From: CALXJM01 sp963930325
Lineage (GTDB): Bacteria > Bacillota > Clostridia > TANB77 > CAG-508
DNA: 6,170 nucleotides
NCBI GenBank assembly: GCA_963930325.1
Contig: CAWVME010000025.1
Span: forward strand, 1-6,170
Direction: 5' to 3'
A program made the position numbers and the translations under genes. Positions 1-4,478 of this stretch are shown here, one piece after another (the stretch's first letter is position 1; each line of letters starts with the position of its first letter). The notes under the pieces are model-generated. The model ran no database searches. It was given only the letters and a program-made list of their open reading frames with translations, and was not told the origin of the DNA.

Positions 1-1217
1 ATATTATAGGTGTTACTTTCTCTTGCAGCATAAATATCTGTAACAATAATATTGTCAAAATTAATAAGAGCTTTAGCAAAATCAGAAAGAAATTCTTTAG
101 TCCTGCTATATGTGTGGGGTTGAAAAATAACCCAAGACTCATTGAACTGCTTTTGCTTCAATGCTCTTGCTGTAACTTCGATTTCAGTAGGGTGATGACC
201 ATAGTCATCGTATACAGAGGCATCTTTGCAAGTTCCAACAAATTCAAAACGACGATTGGCACCCGTGAATTCAGCTAAAGCTTTTTTAATAACTTCATAA
301 GGAATTTGATAACAATCACATAGTGCAATACAAGCTAAAGCATTGGAAACATTATGAATACCTGGTATAGAAAGAGAAATAGTTCCATAAAAATTAGATT
401 TTTTATATACATCGAAAGTAGGAAAACCATCATTGTTAAAAGAGATGTTCTCTGCTGTAAAATCGCTCTCATTGCTTTGTAATCCATAAGTAATACAAGT
501 GGCCTTTGTATGAGAAACTAATTCTAAACAAGAAGAATCATCTGCATTTAGTACTAAAAATCCGATTGCAGGCAATTTTTGCACATACTTAATAAAAGCT
601 CTTTTAATATTTTCAAAAGTTTTAAAGTAATCTAAATGATCATTATCAATATTTAAAATAACAGCAGATTTTAAATGGAATTTTAAAAAACTTTCTGCAT
701 ATTCACAAGACTCAATAATTAGATGTTCACTATTGCCAACACGATAATTTCCATTTAACTGTTTTAACATTGCACCAACTTGTATTGTAGGATCCATATT
801 TGCTTCTAGGAAACAAAGAGAAATCATAGAAGTTGTTGTTGTTTTTCCATGAGTACCTGAAATACCAATGGTATTTATATAAGATTTGGTAATAATACCT
901 AAAAAATCTTTTCTTTCAATAGCCGGAATATTCATATTACGAGCTTCTACGAGCTCAGGATTATCTTGTTTGATAGCTGCGGTATAAACTACCAAATCAG
1001 CTGTATGTAGATAACTTAAATCATGTGTTGTTGTTACAGGAATTCCATGGGAGATTAATTTTTCTGTAATATCAGAAGCACAAGCATCGTAACCTGTTAC
1101 AGTAAACCCCCAATTCTTTAAAATTTCAGCAATACCACTCATGCTAATGCCGCCGATACCAACTAGATGAATATGATTATAATGTTTTAATTCATTTATA
1201 TTTAAAATTTCTTTCAT
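1..1217 (-). CDS. murC: UDP-N-acetylmuramate--L-alanine ligase (MurC), C-terminus cut by window edge
   Basis: MurC is the cytoplasmic ATP-dependent enzyme that joins L-alanine to UDP-MurNAc, the first step in building the peptidoglycan stem peptide. I translated about 405 codons from the minus strand. The N-terminal nucleotide-binding domain carries GIGGISMSG (residues 20-28). The central ATPase domain has the P-loop GTHGKTTT (121-128) and NIDNDHLDYF (189-198). The C-terminal domain has YDDYGHHPTE (336-345), followed by FQPHTYSRT. These are standard MurC motifs. Full-length MurC is about 455 residues, so roughly 50 residues are missing beyond position 1. The ATG at 1215-1217 is preceded, on the minus strand, by GGGAGTGG (1231-1224) with a 6-base gap. 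The gene is divergent from spoVG and has its own SigA-like promoter. No frameshift or stop was seen. The order of the motifs separates it from MurD, MurE and MurF. Confidence 0.97.
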   Translation of the reverse strand, partial: MKEILNINELKHYNHIHLVGIGGISMSGIAEILKNWGFTVTGYDACASDITEKLISHGIPVTTTHDLSYLHTADLVVYTAAIKQDNPELVEARNMNIPAIERKDFLGIITKSYINTIGISGTHGKTTTTSMISLCFLEANMDPTIQVGAMLKQLNGNYRVGNSEHLIIESCEYAESFLKFHLKSAVILNIDNDHLDYFKTFENIKRAFIKYVQKLPAIGFLVLNADDSSCLELVSHTKATCITYGLQSNESDFTAENISFNNDGFPTFDVYKKSNFYGTISLSIPGIHNVSNALACIALCDCYQIPYEVIKKALAEFTGANRRFEFVGTCKDASVYDDYGHHPTEIEVTARALKQKQFNESWVIFQPHTYSRTKEFLSDFAKALINFDNIIVTDIYAARESNTYN

Positions 1218-1247
1218 TTAAAACCACTCCCATAAAATGTTAAAAGC

Positions 1248-1276
1248 ATTATACACCGTATAAAAAGATTTTTCAA
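1248..1276 (-). promoter_or_regulatory. SigA-type promoter of murC
   Basis: Reading the minus strand, TTGAAA (1276-1271) and TATAAT (1253-1248) are separated by exactly 17 bases. That is one mismatch from the housekeeping consensus. Transcription would begin near 1241, giving a leader of only about 24 bases before the murC ATG at 1217, which leaves room for the ribosome binding site and little else. Confidence 0.82.
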
Positions 1277-1367
1277 TACCTATTGCATAATATGGTAAAA
1301 ACAAGAAAGATGTGCAATACAATACAAGAAAAAACTAAAAGAATTTAAAAATAAAATGTAAAAAATA

Positions 1368-1394
1368 GAAGGAAAAAGAGAATTTATGAAGAAT
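1368..1394 (+). promoter_or_regulatory. SigH-type promoter of spoVG
   Basis: The -35 block GAAGGAAAA (1368-1376) fits RnAGGAwWW. The -10 block GAAGAAT (1388-1394) fits RnnGAAT. The spacer is 11 bases. Both blocks and the spacing fit the consensus of Bacillus SigH (Spo0H), and spoVG is a classical SigH target in Bacillus subtilis. The expected start is near 1401, about 62 bases before the spoVG ATG. A chance match is possible in such A-rich DNA, but the position in front of this particular gene favours a real site. Confidence 0.7.
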
Positions 1395-1403
1395 AATATA
1401 CAC

Positions 1404-1429
1404 ATACATAGAAATAAAAATATATGTAT
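1404..1429 (+). promoter_or_regulatory. AU-only hairpin at the 5' end of the spoVG transcript
   Basis: ATACATA (1404-1410) pairs with TATGTAT (1423-1429) across a 12-base loop. If transcription starts near 1401, the hairpin lies at the extreme 5' end of the mRNA. The stem contains only one G-C pair and may be unstable. A role in transcript stability is inference. Confidence 0.3.
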
Positions 1430-1462
1430 AAATATTTAAAAACATTGGAAGGCGGTGCAGAT

Positions 1463-1732
1463 ATGCAAATCACAGACGTACGTTTAAGAAAAGTAAATTC
1501 AGAAAACAGAATGAAAGCTGTTGCTTCAGTAACTTTTGATAATGAATTTGTAGTTCATGATATTAAAGTTATAGAAAGCCAAAATGGATTATTTATTGCT
1601 ATGCCAAGTAGAAAAACTCCAAACGGAGAATTCAAGGATATAGCTCATCCAATCAATGCTGAAACAAGGGAGAAAATTCAAACAGCTATATTTGAAGCTT
1701 ATGAAGCTCCAGATGCAGAATCAGCAGAATAA
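1463..1732 (+). CDS. spoVG: Septation/sporulation regulator SpoVG
   Basis: SpoVG is a small nucleic-acid-binding regulator that influences septation and sporulation in Bacillus and broader gene expression in other Firmicutes. The 89-residue product starts MQITDVRLRKV. It keeps the family core: VASVTFDNEFVVHD (residues 20-33), GLFIAMPSRKTPNGEF (42-57) and DIAHPIN (59-65). A short acidic tail follows. The ATG at 1463 is preferred because AAGGCGGTG (1449-1457) lies 5 bases upstream and family members start at this M-x-(I/V)-T-D-V-R segment. An in-frame ATG at 1424 would add 13 residues, has no ribosome binding site and is rejected. In many Firmicutes spoVG lies beside purR or glmU; here it is a single-gene unit between divergent murC and a terminator. 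A SigH-like promoter suggests expression at the onset of stationary phase or sporulation. Confidence 0.96.
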   Translation: MQITDVRLRKVNSENRMKAVASVTFDNEFVVHDIKVIESQNGLFIAMPSRKTPNGEFKDIAHPINAETREKIQTAIFEAYEAPDAESAE

Positions 1733-1751
1733 TAAATTTTGAAATAAAAGA

Positions 1752-1780
1752 GGCATGCTATTTATAGTATGTCTTTTTTT
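1752..1780 (+). terminator. Rho-independent terminator of spoVG
   Basis: A 9-bp stem (1752-1760 with 1765-1773, two G-U pairs) closes a TTTA loop. It is followed immediately by seven T residues (1774-1780). It starts 19 bases after the spoVG stop codon, so spoVG is probably a monocistronic unit. Confidence 0.88.
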
Positions 1781-1794
1781 GCGGCATAGGAAAA

Positions 1795-1928
1795 ATCAAG
1801 CTTTTCTATACAAGAACGTCGATTCGCTCTGAAAATGCACACAATTTTACTTGCGTAAAATTGACACGCGAACAATAATGCGGGCGATAAAAATTTATAA
1901 AATGTAAAAATATTTAAAAAAGCTTGAT
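1795..1928. repeat. 134-bp element with 11-bp terminal inverted repeats
   Basis: ATCAAGCTTTT (1795-1805) is repeated in perfect inverted form as AAAAGCTTGAT (1918-1928). Inside is a perfect 9-bp hairpin, CAATTTTAC (1842-1850) with GTAAAATTG (1855-1863), loop TTGC. CG-containing stretches (around 1816-1826 and 1864-1888) stand out against the AT-rich surroundings. A 60-codon minus-strand reading frame (1944-1762) covers it, but it begins with TTG, has no ribosome binding site and runs through the spoVG terminator, so I do not call it a gene. The layout resembles a small non-autonomous (MITE-like) element or a dispersed intergenic repeat. No clear target-site duplication is visible. It occupies much of the 320-base gap between spoVG and the next gene; the remainder (1929-2030) is AT-rich and shows nothing else I can name. 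Confidence 0.4.
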
Positions 1929-2030
1929 ATTGTTCTGGTTGCAATAAAGCTTAGCTAGGATCTTTATATAAAAAGTTTTGATAGGCTTTTGTGAATTTTA
2001 TGTGACAATGTAGCAAAAAATAAATGATTG

Positions 2031-2039
2031 TGATATAAT
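2031..2039 (+). promoter_or_regulatory. Extended -10 promoter for the small gene at 2103
   Basis: TGATATAAT (2031-2039) is a complete extended -10 element (TGnTATAAT). No good -35 hexamer lies 16-18 bases upstream; the nearest resemblance, GTGACA at 2002-2007, is 26 bases away and too distant. Transcription would start near 2046, about 57 bases before the ATG at 2103. Confidence 0.6.
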
Positions 2040-2102
2040 TAACACAGTATATAAGAATGCTAACAAAATATTACATACTTCTTGAAGGGAGAAAGATAGA
2101 AA

Positions 2103-2345
2103 ATGGAAGAAAGCTTAGAAAACAAGAGAAAGAATTATGATAAATTTTATTATCGATGGATTAAATTCACAGAAAATGGAGGAGTTTGCATGTCTTTCGA
2201 GAAATGCAATATTAATGAGCAACTAATAAAAGATTTGAATGCTATGGGTATAGCACAAAGAAGTGAAAAAGAAAGAACAATTCATTATGCCAATGACTTA
2301 TATAATACATATGTAAAAGAACAAGAAGAAAGCAAATTGACATAA
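2103..2345 (+). CDS. Small hypothetical protein, 80 aa (or 51 aa from an internal start)
   Basis: I do not recognise this protein. It is small, charged and soluble-looking, rich in Glu, Lys and Asn, with no membrane segment or signal peptide. It has two cysteines near the middle (residues 29 and 35). Two starts are possible. The ATG at 2103 has AAGGGAG (2085-2091) upstream at a long 11-base gap and fits the promoter at 2031-2039. The in-frame ATG at 2190 (beginning MSFEKCNINEQ) has a stronger site, GGAGG at 2178-2182, spaced 7 bases, and would give 51 residues. The second may be the main start, or both may be used. No terminator follows; instead the last two sense codons double as the -35 box of the next promoter. 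A real gene is likely because of the promoter and ribosome binding sites, but homology cannot be judged here. Confidence 0.55.
   Translation: MEESLENKRKNYDKFYYRWIKFTENGGVCMSFEKCNINEQLIKDLNAMGIAQRSEKERTIHYANDLYNTYVKEQEESKLT
2178..2192 (+). promoter_or_regulatory. Internal ribosome binding site and alternative start ATG
   Basis: GGAGGAG (2178-2184) stands 7 bases (counted from GGAGG) before an in-frame ATG at 2190-2192. It is better placed than the site for the upstream ATG at 2103 and may define the true N-terminus of the small gene. Confidence 0.55.
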
Positions 2346-2365
2346 AACAGAATAAAGTGTATAAT
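2337..2365 (+). promoter_or_regulatory. Perfect-consensus SigA promoter for the gene at 2419
   Basis: TTGACA (2337-2342) and TATAAT (2360-2365) are exactly 17 bases apart. All twelve consensus bases are present. The -35 box is formed by the Leu and Thr codons that end the upstream small gene. Transcription should begin near 2372. Confidence 0.85.
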
Positions 2366-2374
2366 AAAAGTAAG

Positions 2375-2391
2375 CACTACTATGAGTAGTG
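2375..2391 (+). promoter_or_regulatory. Hairpin at the 5' end of the 2419 transcript
   Basis: CACTACT (2375-2381) and AGTAGTG (2385-2391) pair perfectly around ATG, either as 7 bp with a 3-base loop or 6 bp with a 5-base loop. The hairpin begins within a few bases of the predicted start site and ends 10 bases before AAGGAGG. It could protect the 5' end of the mRNA or act as a protein-binding operator. No T-run follows, so it is not a terminator. Confidence 0.5.
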
Positions 2392-2418
2392 TAAATTAAA
2401 TAAGGAGGCTATGACAAG

Positions 2419-2643
2419 ATGCGAAAGGACGATGCGAATAGAATTGAATGCCCTCCGGGGTATTGGTTCCTACGGACAAGTGACGGTGAACTGTCAAGAA
2501 GTCAAAATGGCTTCCCATTGCTAGTTACGCCGGCGGCGAATGCTGTGAAGTTTCATCAACCGACTGATAATATGACTTTTATAGAGTCTTATGGAAGTGG
2601 ACGTAATGAGCTTCACATCTACGAACTTCGAATTAGAGCATAG
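2419..2643 (+). CDS. Small hypothetical protein, 74 aa, elevated GC
   Basis: I do not recognise this protein. It is 74 residues long with no membrane segment or signal peptide. It has a single cysteine at residue 11 within IECPPGYWF, a Ser/Gly-rich middle, and an alternating pattern near the end (ELHIYELRIRA) that could form a beta strand. Its GC content, counted by hand, is about 45% (101 of 225 bases), well above the ~30% sampled in rplC. It uses CGA, CGG, GCG and CCG codons that are scarce in the ribosomal genes. Expression signals are strong: a consensus SigA promoter, a 5' hairpin, AAGGAGG (2402-2408) 10 bases before the ATG, and a GC-rich terminator. An ATG at 2411 in another frame is too close to the ribosome binding site and ends after about 37 codons. 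The unusual base composition suggests recent acquisition, which is inference. Confidence 0.65.
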   Translation: MRKDDANRIECPPGYWFLRTSDGELSRSQNGFPLLVTPAANAVKFHQPTDNMTFIESYGSGRNELHIYELRIRA

Positions 2644-2647
2644 TCTA

Positions 2648-2677
2648 AAATCCCCGCGGAAATTTCCGCGGGGATTT
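2648..2677. terminator. Bidirectional terminator, 30-bp perfect palindrome
   Basis: The whole 30 bp is a perfect palindrome centred between 2662 and 2663. The stem core is TCCCCGCGG against CCGCGGGGA, with an AAATTT loop. On the plus strand it is followed by ATTTCTT and on the minus strand by ATTTTAGA. It starts 4 bases after the stop of the plus-strand gene and lies 7 bases beyond the stop of the convergent minus-strand gene, so it probably ends both transcripts. Confidence 0.85.
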
Positions 2678-2684
2678 CTTGTGC

Positions 2685-3083
2685 TTAAGACAAATTGTTC
2701 CAATCGTTATAGTACTTCCTAAACGGATCCTCTGTATAAGTGTAGAACTGAATAATCAGTGGAGAATAGGATAGTAGCAAACGATTTGAAATAGAAAATC
2801 CATGAGAATGGAGCCATTCTACGTATGTCCTGTAGTCGAAATTGCAAGCATGAGTGTACGTGAACCTAGTAAATAAGAGGTCAATACCAGATTTTTGGTA
2901 ATATTCCTTGTAAAAGTCAAACGTGTGAAAATCTAAAAAAGACACTTCGACCTGTTTAATTGTTTCTATTCCAGAAGCAAAAATGACAGGTTTTACTGTG
3001 ATACCGGAGAGCCAAAAATCTTCTTGCAACTTCCAAAAACCAATGGGTTCTAGATGATAACACCGAATGCAATCAGAAAACAT
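2685..3083 (-). CDS. Hypothetical protein, 132 aa, aromatic-rich
   Basis: I do not recognise this protein. It has 132 residues, of which about 30 are Phe, Tyr or Trp, an unusually high share. A CxxC pair stands at residues 5 and 8 (MFSDCIRC); a metal-binding role cannot be claimed from that alone. There is no signal peptide or convincing transmembrane helix. The ATG at 3083 is chosen because AGGAGGTG (3096-3089 on the minus strand) sits 5 bases upstream. An open frame continues back to 3161 but would overlap the promoter region, so the longer version is rejected. GC in sampled blocks is near that of the surroundings (27-37%), unlike the convergent gene at 2419. It shares a terminator with that gene and has its own promoter back-to-back with the S10 operon promoter. 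Confidence 0.72.
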   Translation of the reverse strand: MFSDCIRCYHLEPIGFWKLQEDFWLSGITVKPVIFASGIETIKQVEVSFLDFHTFDFYKEYYQKSGIDLLFTRFTYTHACNFDYRTYVEWLHSHGFSISNRLLLSYSPLIIQFYTYTEDPFRKYYNDWNNLS

Positions 3084-3110
3084 AAGCACACCTCCTAAAA
3101 AATTTACCAA

Positions 3111-3139
3111 ATTATAACATAAATTTAGAAAAAATACAA
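3111..3139 (-). promoter_or_regulatory. Extended -10 promoter of the minus-strand hypothetical gene
   Basis: On the minus strand, TGTTATAAT (3119-3111) is a full extended -10 element. A weak -35 box, TTGTAT (3139-3134), lies 17 bases from TATAAT. Transcription would start near 3104, leaving a short leader of about 20 bases that holds little more than the ribosome binding site. Confidence 0.68.
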
Positions 3140-3154
3140 ATTTTCCAAAAAATG

Positions 3155-3183
3155 TTGACATAGAGGCATTATCGTAGTATAAT
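3155..3183 (+). promoter_or_regulatory. Perfect-consensus SigA promoter of the S10 operon
   Basis: TTGACA (3155-3160) and TATAAT (3178-3183) are exactly 17 bases apart, with no mismatch to the housekeeping consensus. This strength suits a ribosomal protein operon. The predicted start is near 3190, about 226 bases before rpsJ. It lies back-to-back with the minus-strand promoter at 3111-3139; the two -35 boxes are only 15 bases apart. Confidence 0.9.
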
Positions 3184-3189
3184 TAGTAA

Positions 3190-3415
3190 GCGTGAAGATT
3201 TGCGATGAAGCAGGAGGTGGCTACATCTTTACAGATGGAGGGAATTTCTGCGGAGTATGTCTTGGCTTTAGACCAGGCGGATAAGTTATAAAACGAGAGC
3301 ACTTATCCTAAGAAAACTAAAGAAACTTAGGATATTAAAAAGGTGAAGCAAGAAACACCAGGGTGCGTTGAAAAGTAACTTGCCTAGGATTATTAATTTA
3401 AGGAGGGAAATTACT
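3190..3415 (+). promoter_or_regulatory. Structured 5' leader of the S10 operon
   Basis: About 226 nt separate the predicted start from rpsJ. By hand I can draw these helices. P1: GCAGGAG (3210-3216) with TTTCTGC (3245-3251), two G-U pairs. P2, inside P1: CATCT (3224-3228) with AGATG (3233-3237), loop TTAC. P3: CTTGG (3261-3265) with CCAGG (3273-3277), one G-U. P4: GGATAAGT (3279-3286) with ACTTATCC (3301-3308), perfect. P5: TATCCTAAG (3304-3312) with CTTAGGATA (3326-3334), perfect. P4 and P5 share 3304-3308 and cannot coexist. A third partner, TAGGAT (3385-3390), stands 9 bases before the rpsJ AAGGAGGG (3400-3407). No T-run follows P5, so translational or stability control fits better than attenuation. 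Ribosomal protein operons often have autoregulatory leaders; which protein might bind here is unknown. Confidence 0.65.
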
Positions 3416-3742
3416 ATGGCAACAAATCAAAGTGTAGGAAGTGACAAAATGAGAATTCGTTTAAAAGGATATGACTATGTTGTTTTAGACCAGTCTGCTG
3501 AAAAAATAGTAGATACTGCTAAAAGAACAGGAGCTCAAGTTTCTGGACCAATTCCACTTCCAACAGAAAAAGAAGTTATAACTGTAATACGTTCACCACA
3601 CAAACACAAAGATTCAAGAGAACAATTTGAAATGAGAACACATAAAAGAGTTATAGATATTCTTTATCCTACACAAAAAACAGTAGATACTCTTATGAAA
3701 TTAGAGTTACCAGCTGGTGTAGATATTGAAATCAAATTGTAA
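3416..3742 (+). CDS. rpsJ: 30S ribosomal protein S10 (NusE)
   Basis: S10 is a head protein of the 30S subunit and, as NusE, joins NusB and NusG in transcription antitermination. The 108-residue product contains IRLKGYD (residues 14-20), LDQSAEKIVDTAKR (24-37), SGPIPLPTE (43-51), the exposed loop SPHKHKDSREQFEMRTHKR (60-78) and the C-terminal LPAGVDIEIKL. Lys63 corresponds to position 57 of shorter S10 proteins, a site known to vary in tetracycline-class resistance. The ATG at 3416 is chosen because AAGGAGGG (3400-3407) lies upstream; an open frame from a TTG at 3368 crosses that site and is rejected. The start gives a short N-terminal extension (MATNQSVGSDK) compared with typical 102-105 residue S10. 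An alternative ATG at 3449 has only a weak site. First gene of the operon; rplC follows after 85 bases. Confidence 0.97.
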   Translation: MATNQSVGSDKMRIRLKGYDYVVLDQSAEKIVDTAKRTGAQVSGPIPLPTEKEVITVIRSPHKHKDSREQFEMRTHKRVIDILYPTQKTVDTLMKLELPAGVDIEIKL

Positions 3743-3789
3743 TCTAATTCATAATTAATTGAAAATTACAAAAAGTAAAACAAGACCAA

Positions 3790-3805
3790 GCTGATGAAAA
3801 TCAGC
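3790..3805 (+). promoter_or_regulatory. GNRA-tetraloop hairpin before rplC
   Basis: GCTGAT (3790-3795) and ATCAGC (3800-3805) form a perfect 6-bp stem capped by GAAA, a stable GNRA tetraloop. It lies in the 85-base rpsJ-rplC gap, 8 bases before the rplC AGGAGG (3814-3819). There is no T-run, so it is not a terminator. It may affect rplC translation or mark an RNA processing or protein-binding site. Confidence 0.5.
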
Positions 3806-3827
3806 CAATAGTTAGGAGGATTTAAAA

Positions 3828-4460
3828 ATGAAAAAGGGAATCATTGGAAAAAAGATTGGAATGACACAAATTTTCGATGAAAAAGCAAATGTTATTCCAG
3901 TAACTGTTATAGAAGCTGGACCATGTACTGTAACACAAGTAAAAACAGTAGATTCAGATGGCTACAGCAGTGTACAATTAGGATTTGGAGAAGTTAAAGA
4001 AAGAAAGATAAATAAACCAAAGAAAGGACATTTTGCAAAAGCAAACTTAACACCAAAAAAACATTTAAGAGAATTTAGATTAGAAACAGTTGAAAATGTA
4101 AAAGTTGGTGATGAGCTAAAAGCAGATGTCTTTACTGTAGGAGAAAAAGTAGATATACAGGGAATTACAAAAGGAAAAGGATTCCAAGGTGTTATTAAAC
4201 GCCATGGACAATCTAGAGGTCCAATGGGGCATGGCTCTATGTATCATAGAAGACCAGGTTCTATGGGAGCAACATCTACACCAGGTAGAGTTTTCAAAGG
4301 AAAAAAATTACCAGGACATATGGGATGTACAACTGTTACTATACAAAATTTAGAAATAGTAGCAGTAGATTTAGATAAGAACGTAATATTAGTAAAAGGT
4401 AGTGTGCCAGGCCCAAAAGGTGCAATACTAAAAATTAAAGATGCAGTAAAAGCATGTTAA
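3828..4460 (+). CDS. rplC: 50S ribosomal protein L3
   Basis: L3 is an early-assembly 50S protein whose long internal loop reaches toward the peptidyl transferase centre. The product has 210 residues, the usual length. It opens with KKGIIGKKIGMTQIFDE (residues 2-18). The characteristic extension spans residues 112-166, including TKGKGFQG (114-121), RHGQSRGPMGHGS (125-137), YHRRPGSMG (139-147) and TPGRVFKGKKLPGHMG (151-166). The Gln that PrmB methylates in Escherichia coli L3 (within GQNQTPG) is replaced in this region by ATSTPG, so that modification is not expected at the same place. AGGAGG (3814-3819) stands 8 bases before the ATG. rplD follows after 18 bases. Confidence 0.98.
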   Translation: MKKGIIGKKIGMTQIFDEKANVIPVTVIEAGPCTVTQVKTVDSDGYSSVQLGFGEVKERKINKPKKGHFAKANLTPKKHLREFRLETVENVKVGDELKADVFTVGEKVDIQGITKGKGFQGVIKRHGQSRGPMGHGSMYHRRPGSMGATSTPGRVFKGKKLPGHMGCTTVTIQNLEIVAVDLDKNVILVKGSVPGPKGAILKIKDAVKAC

Positions 4461-4478
4461 GAAGGAGGATGACAAAGA

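Noticed and set aside
1424..1462. 13-residue upstream extension of SpoVG from an ATG at 1424
   Set aside because: No ribosome binding site precedes it, it overlaps a 5' hairpin, and the SpoVG family begins at the ATG at 1463, which has AAGGCGGTG upstream.
1762..1944. 60-codon open frame on the minus strand
   Set aside because: It starts with TTG without a ribosome binding site, runs into the spoVG terminator and spans the inverted-repeat element; better explained as a by-product of that repeat.
2521..2703. 60-codon minus-strand open frame antisense to the gene at 2419
   Set aside because: It runs through the palindromic terminator and lacks expression signals; the plus-strand gene has a promoter, ribosome binding site and terminator.
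3084..3161. 26-residue N-terminal extension of the minus-strand hypothetical protein
   Set aside because: It would place the start upstream of the gene's own promoter and across AGGAGGTG; the ATG at 3083 is far better supported.
3205..3291. 28-codon leader peptide reading frame in the S10 leader (starts MKQEVATSLQ), and a 30-codon GTG frame at 3192-3284
   Set aside because: Neither has a ribosome binding site, the first lies only about 15 bases from the predicted transcript start, and the region is better explained as structured RNA.
3304..3334. Hairpin P5 as a transcription attenuator
   Set aside because: The stem is AT-rich and is followed by ATTAAAAAGG, not by a T-run, so it does not fit an intrinsic terminator.
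3368..3415. 16-residue upstream extension of S10 from a TTG at 3368
   Set aside because: The coding frame would run across AAGGAGGG, the evident ribosome binding site for the ATG at 3416, and S10 proteins do not carry such an extension.
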